Shown piece after piece: positions 18,407 through 26,185 of a stretch of DNA of 64,000 nt. Each line of letters begins with the position of its first letter. Position 1 is the first letter of the stretch. Source of the stretch: CAYUPI01 sp964446585 (GTDB taxonomy: Bacteria > Verrucomicrobiota > Verrucomicrobiia > Limisphaerales > UBA8199); the NCBI GenBank assembly GCA_964446585.1, contig CAYUPI010000006.1:1-64000 (forward strand). The letters are read 5' to 3'. The translations under genes were made by a program, and so were the position numbers. The notes beneath the pieces were generated by a model. That model was not told the origin of the DNA and made no database searches. It saw only the letters and a program-made list of their open reading frames with translations.

Positions 18407-19606
18407 GTGCCGGGCCGAACCAAGTTTGTCTATGGTTTCATCATCGTTGCCTGCAGCGCTGTCACTGCTGGCTGCGCCGAACAGAGCCATGTTCCTTCCA
18501 GCATTGGTCTTAAGAAAGAAGCCGACATCGTCATCTACCAGGACGATAAATTTTACAGCGCCTTCCCTTCCGTTGTCCGGCGTCCGGACGGCGAGCTGCT
18601 GGTCGCCTTCCGGCGCGCCCCGGAGCGGCGGGCGTTTGGCGAGACGGGCACCAGTCACACCGATCCTAACAGTTATCTGGTGCTGGTCCGTTCGAGAGAT
18701 AACGGCAAGATCTGGAGCCAGACGCCCGAACTCATCCATGCGCATCCGTTCGGCGGCTCGCAGGATCCCTGCATGGTTCAACTCCACGACCGCTCCATTC
18801 TTTGCTCGAGCTATGGCTGGGCTTTGCTCCAACCCGAGGCGGCGGGAAAACTCAAGGGCGCCTTTCGCCACGGAAATTTCGTTTTTCTGGGCGGTTACTT
18901 GTTGCGCTCGATGGATGATGGGCACTCGTGGCAGGGACCCATCCTGCCGCCGGCGGTCCCGGGGGAAAGCACGCTCGGCCTCTTTGGCCAGCCCGTGCCG
19001 GCCTACAATCGCGGCGCGATGTGCGATGGAAAAGATGAACGGCTTTACTGGGTCGTGGCCGCCAATAATTCTTTGTCGCCGCGCAAAACCGAGACCCATT
19101 TGCTGATCTCTTCCGACAAAGGCAACACGTGGCAATACTCATGTCCGGTCGCCCGTGACGAGAAAGTGACCTTCAACGAAACCTCGCTCTACCAAACGCC
19201 CAAAAGCGATCTGGTCGCGTTCATGCGCACTGCAGATTTTGACGATCATACGGCCGTGGCCCGATCAGTGGACGGCGGCAAGAGCTTTCAACCCTGGCAG
19301 GATGCCGGCTTTCAAGGACATCCCCATTACGCGCTGCGACTCCCGGATCGGCGCGTGTTGCTGGTCTATGGTTATCGGCACGCGCCCTTTGGCATACGCG
19401 CCCGCGTGCTGGACGCGGAATGCGCCAACATCGCGACGGCCAACGAAATCGTTCTGCGCGATGACGGGGGTAATGGGGATTTAGGTTATCCCTGGGCCAC
19501 GATGCTGTCTCGCAACCGTGTGTTGGTCGTTTATTACTTCAACATCGGTAACGGCACGCGTCACATCGCCGGCACGATCCTTTCTTCAGGGCCCATGACC
19601 GAGTAG
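18407..19606 (+). CDS. Sialidase-superfamily (BNR/Asp-box) lipoprotein
   Basis: This 399-aa protein starts at GTG. It has a lipoprotein leader whose lipobox is TAG-C23. The rest is a six-bladed propeller with Asp boxes: SRDNGKIW (residues 96-103), SMDDGHSW, SSDKGNTW and SVDGGKSF. The family includes exo-alpha-sialidases and related glycosidases. The Arg-triad residues cannot be assigned safely, so sialidase activity itself is unproven. It stands divergent from the sulfatase, and both could act on the same host or algal glycan. Confidence 0.85.
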   Translation: MPGRTKFVYGFIIVACSAVTAGCAEQSHVPSSIGLKKEADIVIYQDDKFYSAFPSVVRRPDGELLVAFRRAPERRAFGETGTSHTDPNSYLVLVRSRDNGKIWSQTPELIHAHPFGGSQDPCMVQLHDRSILCSSYGWALLQPEAAGKLKGAFRHGNFVFLGGYLLRSMDDGHSWQGPILPPAVPGESTLGLFGQPVPAYNRGAMCDGKDERLYWVVAANNSLSPRKTETHLLISSDKGNTWQYSCPVARDEKVTFNETSLYQTPKSDLVAFMRTADFDDHTAVARSVDGGKSFQPWQDAGFQGHPHYALRLPDRRVLLVYGYRHAPFGIRARVLDAECANIATANEIVLRDDGGNGDLGYPWATMLSRNRVLVVYYFNIGNGTRHIAGTILSSGPMTE

Positions 19607-19940
19607 CCACCGACGTAACAGGCTGTGTGAAAACTCGGTGCAGAATTTGTAAGTCGTTGATAAACTCTTGTAAGTGGTTCATGCGACTTTTTGGCAAGCT
19701 GAATTTCGGAGTTTTCACACAGGCTAGTCAGTCGGCGCCGTTACCCGGCGTTGAGTTCCTCACCAGTCTTGTGCTGTCATCGGGTTCCACGAGCGGGGGG
19801 CTTGAGCCCGGCGTCGTACGGCACTTAGAGATGAATTCAGATCCGTGACGCTCAATGCCAATTTGTGGCTCACGGGTCGTGTCACGGGGAAATCGCTGGC
19901 CACAGTTGCCTTGACAGATGAAACGCTTATCCTAAGCGCC
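19607..19940. other. Gene-free stretch with a MITE-like element
   Basis: No convincing gene lies here. It begins with GTAGCCACCGACGTAACAGG, part of a repeat family also seen at 25973, 38626 and 42102. A 106-bp element with terminal inverted repeats follows (19620-19725). The remainder to 19940 is unstructured leader for the LOG-family gene. TTGACA at 19911 has no well-spaced -10 partner. Confidence 0.6.
19620..19725. mobile_element. MITE-like element with terminal inverted repeats
   Basis: The left end AGGCTGTGTGAAAACTC (19620-19636) and right end GAGTTTTCACACAGGCT (19709-19725) are inverted repeats differing at one of 17 positions. The 72-bp interior has no open frame. A GGCTGTGTGAAAA-type terminus is typical of some IS5/IS1182-like transposons, so this is probably a non-autonomous derivative. 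No clear target duplication is seen and no transposase is in the window. Confidence 0.7.
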
Positions 19941-20975
19941 ATGATCAATACTGTGGAAAAGCCACCCGTTGACCTGGAATTGAAACGCCGCATCCAGGAA
20001 CTCATCGACCGCAAGGGTGGCGGGTACAACCAGGAAAACGTCGCGGACATCATCGAAAATGCGCTCAAACTGTTGACCGATGTAAAAGACACCGGCGATG
20101 TGAAGGTGATTCAGACCGCTCTGCGGGAACTCCGCTATGCTTTCCGGCTGTTTGCGCCCTATGCGAATACTCGCAAGATTACGATTTTCGGTTCCGCGCG
20201 GACTCAACCGACACGGATGGAATACCAGCAGGCCATGGAGTTCGGGCGCAAGATTTCCGAGGCCGGGTTCATGGTGATTACCGGAGCCGGCGCCGGGATA
20301 ATGCAGGCGGGGCACGAGGGCGCCGGCCCGGAAAGAAGTTTCGGCGCCAATATCCGACTCCCCTGGGAGCAAAGTGCCAATCCGGTCATCCGTGAAGACA
20401 AGAAGCTGATCACCTTCAAATACTTTTTTACGCGGAAACTAATCTTTATCCGTCATTCAGATGCTCTGGCGCTGTTTCCCGGCGGTTTTGGCACCATGGA
20501 CGAGGGGTATGAAGCGCTCACCTTGATGCAGACGGGCAAAAGCCAATTGATGCCGCTCGTCCTCATCGACCGGCCGGGTGGCACGTTCTGGAAGACCTGG
20601 GACAAACACGTGCGCGAACATCTCTTGCGAGACCAGTTGATCTCCCCGGAAGACCTGTACCTCTATCAAATCACAGACGACACGGACGAAGCCGTGAAGA
20701 TGATTACTCGGTTCTACCGGAATTTCCACTCCAGTCGGTTCGTCAAAGACCTGTTCGTCATCCGCCTGAAGCATCGGCCGAGCGAGTCGGCAATTCAGGC
20801 CATGAACGAAGATTTTGCCGACATTATCGTCGGGCCGGAGATTCGAGCCATCGACCCGACGCTGGAGGAACTGGAAGATAATGACAACGTGAAGATGGCG
20901 CGGATTGGCTTCGGCTTCAACCGGCGCGATTATGGTCGGCTGCGCCAACTCATCGATGTGCTGAATGGATTGTAA
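19941..20975 (+). CDS. LOG-family nucleotide-binding protein (lysine decarboxylase-like fold)
   Basis: This 344-aa Rossmann-fold protein has ITGAGAGIMQAGHEGA and the LOG signature FPGGFGTMDEGYEAL. Family members are phosphoribohydrolases acting on nucleotides (for example YgdH/PpnN, which cleaves nucleoside monophosphates, and LOG, which releases cytokinins). The N-terminal ~100 residues are helical, as in the longer PpnN-like branch. The ATG at 19941 is chosen over 19845 because the extension is poorly conserved in character. It stands alone between the sialidase gene and a convergent YdcF-like gene. Substrate is not known. Confidence 0.87.
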   Translation: MINTVEKPPVDLELKRRIQELIDRKGGGYNQENVADIIENALKLLTDVKDTGDVKVIQTALRELRYAFRLFAPYANTRKITIFGSARTQPTRMEYQQAMEFGRKISEAGFMVITGAGAGIMQAGHEGAGPERSFGANIRLPWEQSANPVIREDKKLITFKYFFTRKLIFIRHSDALALFPGGFGTMDEGYEALTLMQTGKSQLMPLVLIDRPGGTFWKTWDKHVREHLLRDQLISPEDLYLYQITDDTDEAVKMITRFYRNFHSSRFVKDLFVIRLKHRPSESAIQAMNEDFADIIVGPEIRAIDPTLEELEDNDNVKMARIGFGFNRRDYGRLRQLIDVLNGL

Positions 20976-20990
20976 GGGCGAAGCGCGAGT

Positions 20991-22067
20991 CTAAGTTACG
21001 CGCGCAAGCGGGCGAAGATAGTAGGCCCACAAAGCGGCCACCTCCCGCGCAATACAGTACGGTAACTGACGCAGCAGACGAGGTTCGTTAGCGGGCACAG
21101 TATAGACTTCCCAGCCATCGCGTTGAAACGCCAGTTTGATGCGCGGCAGGTGGTAAAAATGGCTGACCACCAATACGCGCGAAACGCGAAGCCGTGAGCA
21201 GATGGCTTCAGTATTGTGCGCGGTGGCTCGAGTGTTCAGTCCTGCTTCATCGACCAGAATGTCCTCCGCCTTGACGCCGAGCCGCAGCGCCATTCGTTTC
21301 ATGGATTCAGTCTCATGGATCGCGCCTTCACCCGGTCCACCGGAGAATAGCAGCTTTCTGACCAGGTGCTCGTGATAAAGCTGACAGGCGGTTCGCACAC
21401 GGTCGGCCAAGGCGTCCGAAGGGCGGCCGTCAGCGTACGCCTTCGCGCCCGGAACGACGGCCAGATCTGCGGGCCGACGATAATCGGTCTTGCCGAAGCA
21501 AAACATCTGCGCGACGGGAAGTACAAAGGCGCATGCGACGCACATGATCATGGTCCGCACCAAACCCCCGTTGCTGACTTCCCCTCGCGTGCCGGTCACG
21601 GACACTACCGAAATCAGAGCGAAAGCAGTTGCGATCAGCAGCGACAGGGGAATCGGCACTCCGGCATAGACCGCCTTTCTCGCCAAGAGCAAATAAAACT
21701 GCGCAGTGTTGGCCGACGCGGCGAAGCAAAGAAGGCCAGCGCAAACCACCGTCAGGCCTCGGCGCCACAACGAGCACGCCGGTCGAACTCCGAACGCGAT
21801 CAGGCACACGGCTGAAACCATTAGGAAAGTCACCCTGACGGCGTCTGGCATTCCACGGAGATCAATCCACCACAGGTTGGCATCGAAACCAGGCACTCCG
21901 AGGCCGCCGGCGCAATTGAGCAGCGAGAAACCACCGAGAAAGAGGGCCAAACCGCGCGCAACGACTGCGCAAGCTTCTATGCAACTGCGGCGTGGCTGGC
22001 GATTTGGAGCTTGTGAGTTGGTGTTTCCCTGGAACTTGGAGCTTGGAACTTGGGGTCTTCCTCTCAC
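20991..22067 (-). CDS. YdcF/SanA-like (DUF218) membrane protein
   Basis: The protein has up to 358 aa. Four or five hydrophobic helices occupy about residues 30-190. A DUF218 domain follows, with DLAVVPGAKAYADGRPSDAL, LFSGGPGEG, ETESMKRMALRLGV and VSHFYHLPRIKLAFQR. SanA/ElyC-type proteins affect envelope integrity, and the catalytic role is unproven. The start is doubtful. A GTG at 22067 lies just after the ThuA stop, but the first ~20 codons are made of a word-like repeat (see the repeat entry at 22020). A TTG near residue 40 (in RGLALFLGG) is an alternative. It is the last gene of the epimerase-DUF1080-ThuA run. Confidence 0.8.
   Translation of the reverse strand: MRGRPQVPSSKFQGNTNSQAPNRQPRRSCIEACAVVARGLALFLGGFSLLNCAGGLGVPGFDANLWWIDLRGMPDAVRVTFLMVSAVCLIAFGVRPACSLWRRGLTVVCAGLLCFAASANTAQFYLLLARKAVYAGVPIPLSLLIATAFALISVVSVTGTRGEVSNGGLVRTMIMCVACAFVLPVAQMFCFGKTDYRRPADLAVVPGAKAYADGRPSDALADRVRTACQLYHEHLVRKLLFSGGPGEGAIHETESMKRMALRLGVKAEDILVDEAGLNTRATAHNTEAICSRLRVSRVLVVSHFYHLPRIKLAFQRDGWEVYTVPANEPRLLRQLPYCIAREVAALWAYYLRPLARVT
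22020..22056. repeat. Word-like repeat (ggaacttggagcttgg family)
   Basis: The plus strand reads gtgtttccctggaacttgg followed by agcttggaacttgg. The same word set (ctggagtttgg, ccttggagcttgg) recurs at about 57132-57161 in another intergenic gap. Here it overlaps the putative N-terminal codons of the YdcF-like gene on the minus strand. Confidence 0.6.
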
Positions 22068-22068
22068 C

Positions 22069-22965
22069 TCATCGCCCTTTCTGATCCAGATTCTGCTTCA
22101 ATTGCTCGGGCGTAACTTCGCTTTGTACCCCGTCGGCCGGTACTTCGGCCTTGGCCGTCCACAGAATCGCGTTCAGCACCAGCTTGCGGAAATTGTCGTT
22201 GCCCCAGTTCTTGTGAAAGTGCGCGCCGGTCCAGCCGAACCCGCGCCCGCCATCGGCGCGTTCACAGGCCCAGGCCATGTGCTGCGGCTCACGGTTCTTG
22301 ACCGCCTCGCGCACCGCCGGATTGCCCGAATGGGTGCCATCGGGCCGGCTCATCGTGCTCTCCGGAGGCACGGCCGTTAGAATCGGAGTTACGCCTTTCA
22401 TACCCTCGCGGAACCGCATGTGAAAATACCACTCGTCATGGATCGCGAACGGCTTCACCCCGCGCGTGATTGGGTGGGTCGGCAACTGTTTGTATTCCGC
22501 AGTCCAGGTCGGGTTGACGGACCAATTGATCTCGAAGGCGCCGCCGATCCAATCCAGAAATTCCTTTTCGCCCTTCTCTTTGGTGGGCTCAACCGCGTAA
22601 TGGATGCACACCAATCCGGCGCCTTTGTTCATCAGCTTGCCGATGGTTTTCAAGTGCTCATCCTGGAGCAGCGGGTGGCCGCCGCCGCCATCGCTATAAA
22701 TCACAATGGTGGCCGCTCCAGCCAACGCCGCACCGGGGTCTGCCGGCCAGCCGTTGCTGTATATTTCCGACGTAATTCCGGGCACTTTGTCGAGGCAGGC
22801 TTTCAGCAGGAGGCAGCCTGCGCGATGCTCGTGCTCGCCCGGACCGTGGCTGGGACGGCCCGCCATGAACACCACCTTCCGCGCGTCCGTCGCGAGAACG
22901 CTTCCGGCGACCAGCATCAGCCCCAACCCGATACCAATTAGCTTTCGTTTCATTCTGTCGTTCAT
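22069..22965 (-). CDS. ThuA-domain exported protein
   Basis: This 298-aa protein has a signal peptide (residues ~5-25) and a class I glutamine-amidotransferase-like ThuA fold. KVVFMAGRPSHGPGEHEHRAG opens the domain, and GAGLVCIHYAVEP and GGRGFGWTGAHFHKNW follow. ThuA proteins act in trehalose or keto-sugar utilisation; ThuAB of rhizobia forms 3-keto-trehalose. The gene starts 2 nt after the DUF1080 stop, so it is tightly coupled to it. It probably acts with the DUF1080 and epimerase-like products in catabolism of oxidised sugars. Confidence 0.9.
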   Translation of the reverse strand: MNDRMKRKLIGIGLGLMLVAGSVLATDARKVVFMAGRPSHGPGEHEHRAGCLLLKACLDKVPGITSEIYSNGWPADPGAALAGAATIVIYSDGGGGHPLLQDEHLKTIGKLMNKGAGLVCIHYAVEPTKEKGEKEFLDWIGGAFEINWSVNPTWTAEYKQLPTHPITRGVKPFAIHDEWYFHMRFREGMKGVTPILTAVPPESTMSRPDGTHSGNPAVREAVKNREPQHMAWACERADGGRGFGWTGAHFHKNWGNDNFRKLVLNAILWTAKAEVPADGVQSEVTPEQLKQNLDQKGR

Positions 22966-22967
22966 TT

Positions 22968-23744
22968 CTATTCCAGCGTTTTGAGCCGCAAATTGCGGAA
23001 CTGGGCGGTCATCGGCTGGCCGGCGTGCAATTGAAGCGCCAGCACGCCGCTACTGGCGCGCTTGGAAGCGCAGTCGTCAACGACATCCACCATCTGCTTG
23101 CCGTTGATGAAGTGTTGCAAGTGGTTGCCCCGTGCGATGACGATGTAATCGTTCCAGTCGCCCCGCTTGATGAACTTGCTGAGCTCGTCGCTGGTCCCGA
23201 AAGAACCGACGACTTGCTTGTTGCAATCCTTGTCCCAAACGACTTTCTCTCCGCGCGCCGCCATGATGCCGCGAGTCATCCGTTCCTCGTAAAGAATGCC
23301 TGTATAAGTAGGCCCGGCCTCCATGTCTGCCTGGTAGCCGCCCACCACCCAATGAGCCGGGTCCAGGACTTTGCTGCGATATTGAATTCCGGAGTTGGCA
23401 AAACCCTGCTCGTTGTTTGCAGTCAGTCTGAACTGGCAGTGCAGCTCGAAATCGCCGACCTCGCCGTTGGTCCAGATCAGAAATGTGTTGCCTCTGGCCG
23501 GATTCTCCTTCGTGGTCTGGCCGGTAATAGCGCCGTCCTTGACCGACCAGAGCCGCGGGTCGCCAGTCCAGCCGGTGAGATCAATGCCGTTGAGGATCTT
23601 TTGAAAACCCGATTCTCTGGTTCGGTCATCCAGCAAGGTTTGGCCCGGCGAAGGCTCGCGTTCTTGTTCGGCAGCCGGTATCAGGACGGGCGCGCCGGCC
23701 ATGACCGCGGCGACGACGAGATTCCAGAAGAATTTTAGTTTCAT
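22968..23744 (-). CDS. DUF1080 (3-keto-disaccharide hydrolase-like) exported protein
   Basis: This 258-aa protein has a signal peptide ending near residue 25. Its single DUF1080 domain is a concanavalin-like beta sandwich. It starts FQKILNGIDLTGWTGDPRLW and contains DFELHCQFRLT, NSGIQYRS and YIVIARGNHLQHFINGKQ. Family members hydrolyse 3-keto-glycosides. It sits between the epimerase-like gene upstream and ThuA downstream in one operon. The combination matches the common verrucomicrobial/planctomycete keto-sugar locus. Confidence 0.92.
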   Translation of the reverse strand: MKLKFFWNLVVAAVMAGAPVLIPAAEQEREPSPGQTLLDDRTRESGFQKILNGIDLTGWTGDPRLWSVKDGAITGQTTKENPARGNTFLIWTNGEVGDFELHCQFRLTANNEQGFANSGIQYRSKVLDPAHWVVGGYQADMEAGPTYTGILYEERMTRGIMAARGEKVVWDKDCNKQVVGSFGTSDELSKFIKRGDWNDYIVIARGNHLQHFINGKQMVDVVDDCASKRASSGVLALQLHAGQPMTAQFRNLRLKTLE

Positions 23745-23781
23745 AAGTTCATTCAGCAGTGTTGAGGTTTCAGATTCATCG

Positions 23782-24687
23782 TCAAAAACTGGGCACGGGG
23801 GCGAACAATGCGGGATTCCATTCCGGGGCGGGACACCGCTTCACACCCAGCGTTTTGCGTAAAAACTTTAACCCTTTCGTGGCGATTTCGTCGCGCGTCG
23901 GTTCGATCCGCCGCCAGATCGCCGCCGCCCGCGCAATGACTTTCACATCAGTGGTAAACGATTCGATTACCACGTCGCCCTGATAACGAATCTGTTTCAA
24001 TGCTTTGGCGATCGGCTTCCAATCGATATGATCGTTGCCCGGCGTGCCACGATCGCTGCCGCACGCGTGGAAATGGCCCAGCAGCTTGCCCGCTTTGCGA
24101 ATCGCCGCCGCCTGATCCTTCTCCTCGATGTTCATGTGGAAGGTGTCGAGGTGCAATTTCAGCGCCGGGCTGCCGACGTCCTTGAGCATTTTCAACCCTT
24201 GGTTGCAGGTATTGATGAAATCCGTTTCAAAACGGTTGAGCGGTTCGAGGCATACTTGCCTGCCTTTCCTCTCGGCGGCACGGCAGAGCGTCTGAAGGTG
24301 CTGCACCACAATTTTCCATTGCTCTTTGTACTCGTCGGGCGGCACCGCGTCGGCGCGGCCCACGGCGGAATAAACCGGCCCGATGAGCCGTGGGCAGCCC
24401 AGCTCAACCATTTGGTCCAGCAACTTGAGCATGTAGTCCAGGCCGGTCTGCTGTTGCTCGGGCGTTCCGCGCAAATCGCGGTCCGGTCCCATGCAGGCGC
24501 AGACCGACCCGCAAACGAGCCCGTGCCTGGCCAGCTCTCGTCGCACGTGCGCGGGGTCGATGTGCGATGTGTCCTCGACCGGAATCTCGACGGTGTCGAA
24601 GCCCCAGCGTTTGAATTGCTTGAACAGTTTCGTGCTGTCGTTGATGAAGGGCGAAGTGAAGAGAAAGGTGTTGATGCCAATTCGCAT
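23782..24687 (-). CDS. Sugar phosphate isomerase/epimerase-like TIM barrel
   Basis: This 301-aa protein is of the xylose-isomerase-like / AP-endonuclease-2 barrel superfamily. It has MRIGINTFLFTSPF at the N-terminus and metal-ligand segments CLEPLNRFETD, KLHLDTFHMNIEE, GHFHACGSDRG and VVIESF. The pattern resembles D-psicose/D-tagatose 3-epimerases. The ATG at 24687 is chosen, since the frame upstream adds 13 residues with no value. It begins the operon with DUF1080 and ThuA. Exact sugar is unknown. Confidence 0.88.
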   Translation of the reverse strand: MRIGINTFLFTSPFINDSTKLFKQFKRWGFDTVEIPVEDTSHIDPAHVRRELARHGLVCGSVCACMGPDRDLRGTPEQQQTGLDYMLKLLDQMVELGCPRLIGPVYSAVGRADAVPPDEYKEQWKIVVQHLQTLCRAAERKGRQVCLEPLNRFETDFINTCNQGLKMLKDVGSPALKLHLDTFHMNIEEKDQAAAIRKAGKLLGHFHACGSDRGTPGNDHIDWKPIAKALKQIRYQGDVVIESFTTDVKVIARAAAIWRRIEPTRDEIATKGLKFLRKTLGVKRCPAPEWNPALFAPVPSF

Positions 24688-24953
24688 AACGAAAACCGAG
24701 GCTAGTGGTTCAAGCCAATCTGTCAACCTCGCGATGGAGAGTGGCGACGGCGGGGGCGCATCTCACGTCGTCTCCCACGATATCGGCCACACTATACCTT
24801 CTCCCGTTTTGATGTATGGTATCTTTGTGATGAAGCCATCTGACAGATGTCGAACCAATATGCGGCTTTTGAAAACAACGATGTGGCGCGACTCACTCCG
24901 CTTCGTGCCGCTCCAGACGCTTCCGCGCCACGGCTTTTGCGAAAGGTAATACT

Positions 24954-25877
24954 ATGTTTGTCATGGAAGAAATGCCGGAACTCAAGACCCGTTCCGGCCA
25001 AAAAGCTGAACTCCGCGTTGAACCCACGGACATTTCGTTTCATGATTTGGCCGGTGACAAGGTGCGGATTCAGGTAACGGTACGCAACGCAGGCGATGGT
25101 CGTTCGCTGCCAACAACAATGAGGCTCGAATCCGCCCCGCTGGGAGCGTTTGTCCCCTGGCAGCCCTTGACCCGACTGCACGTACCGGCATTGGAACCCG
25201 GCGAGTCGATTAAACTGAGCACCGAAGTATCGCGCCCGCGTCCAGCCCCGATTGGGGATTTCAATCGCATCCCGCCGAAGAGGCTCCTTACCACGGTGAA
25301 CGCGCCAGATCAATCGTCACCTCAGTCTGGCTCCAGCTTACTGGCGATGCTCGGCAGGTTTCGTGGAAGACGAACGGATGGCCGTCCAACCGCGCCTTCG
25401 GTTGGAAAAACGTTGCTGGCGCCGGACCTTTGGGATCTGGTCGGGCAAGGTCAGGAGCATTGGGCGGGAAACATCAACGTCTTTGTCGGCAGTGCCCCTG
25501 TAGAACGACATCTTGCGAGGGCGCTGAGAGTTTATCCAGGGCGAATCAACCTCGCCATGTTCGTCGTGGGCAGCCCGAGGAAGCCTGACGCTTACTCGTT
25601 TCAACTCGTGGGGCTGGCTGAGGACTGGAAAGCCAGTTTGCACGATGCGACGAACGGTAGAAGCCTACTGGTCAATCCCGCGGAAGCAGCGATTGAAGAG
25701 GAGAAATGGCTGGAAGCGGCTGGAAATCTGTTGGTGATCCTGGCGGCGCGCCCACCGGAATACTGCCAAACAGGAAACCTGCAAGTGCATGTCACGCAGC
25801 GATCATGCCGAAAAACTGCTGTGGTTGAATTCGATCTGGATCCCACGGCACAAGGAGCAGGTTGTTTCTACGTGTGA
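24954..25877 (+). CDS. Unknown cytoplasmic protein with CARDB-like N-terminal domain
   Basis: This 307-aa protein has no signal peptide. Residues ~15-100 read like an Ig-type CARDB domain (DKVRIQVTVRNAGDGRSLPT, then VPALEPGESIKLS). A charged linker of about 45 residues (SSPQSGSSLL to GRRTDGRPT) follows. The C-terminal ~150 residues, starting LLAPDLWDLVGQGQEHWAGN, form a second beta-rich region. I do not recognise the full architecture. The gene is isolated: 266 bp separates it from the divergent epimerase, and a palindromic repeat lies downstream. Real gene status rests on length and amino-acid composition. Confidence 0.72.
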   Translation: MFVMEEMPELKTRSGQKAELRVEPTDISFHDLAGDKVRIQVTVRNAGDGRSLPTTMRLESAPLGAFVPWQPLTRLHVPALEPGESIKLSTEVSRPRPAPIGDFNRIPPKRLLTTVNAPDQSSPQSGSSLLAMLGRFRGRRTDGRPTAPSVGKTLLAPDLWDLVGQGQEHWAGNINVFVGSAPVERHLARALRVYPGRINLAMFVVGSPRKPDAYSFQLVGLAEDWKASLHDATNGRSLLVNPAEAAIEEEKWLEAAGNLLVILAARPPEYCQTGNLQVHVTQRSCRKTAVVEFDLDPTAQGAGCFYV

Positions 25878-26185
25878 ACGCCAGCGGGGGCTTCACACTT
25901 GAACCCGGTCACTAACAGAGTTGGTCGACAGGGTGGTCTGGCCAGGGCGAGTTACAAAGTCGGCGTAAGGTACTGTAGGAGACGACGTCAGGAGGCTCTG
26001 ATAAATAAGTTGCGCGACGAGCCAGTGTCTGGTCACCCGACAAATTCATCAGAGACTCCTGATGTCGTCTCCTACAGCCGATAAAGGGCGTTGCGCGGGT
26101 TACTTTGTCAGTTCACCGGGCACCACAGATCGCGATCGCGGCAATTGCTTTGATTCCTGGTCAGGCGGGCAATACTCTCGCGCCC
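25878..26185. other. Gene-free stretch holding a long-armed palindrome
   Basis: The stretch between the CARDB-like gene and the GH28-like gene contains the 105-bp palindrome at 25973-26077. No gene, tRNA or clear promoter was recognised around it. Confidence 0.6.
25973..26077. repeat. Long-armed palindromic element, family 1
   Basis: The left arm at 25973-26002 starts CTGTAGGAGACGACGTCAGG. The right arm at 26048-26077 is its reverse complement with 2 mismatches in 30, and 45 nt lies between. Left-arm relatives occur at 38626-38653 (about 25 of 28 identical) and, more diverged, at 42102 inside the acyltransferase gene. It would form a strong stem in DNA or RNA. Confidence 0.85.

Noticed and set aside
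19911..19940. TTGACA at 19911 as a promoter for the LOG-family gene
   Set aside because: No -10 hexamer lies at 16-18 nt; the nearest TATCCT is only 11 nt away and the start codon is too close.
24847..25077. A 76-aa plus-strand frame overlapping the start of the CARDB-like gene
   Set aside because: It has no family likeness and overlaps the better frame; composition changes after the overlap begins.
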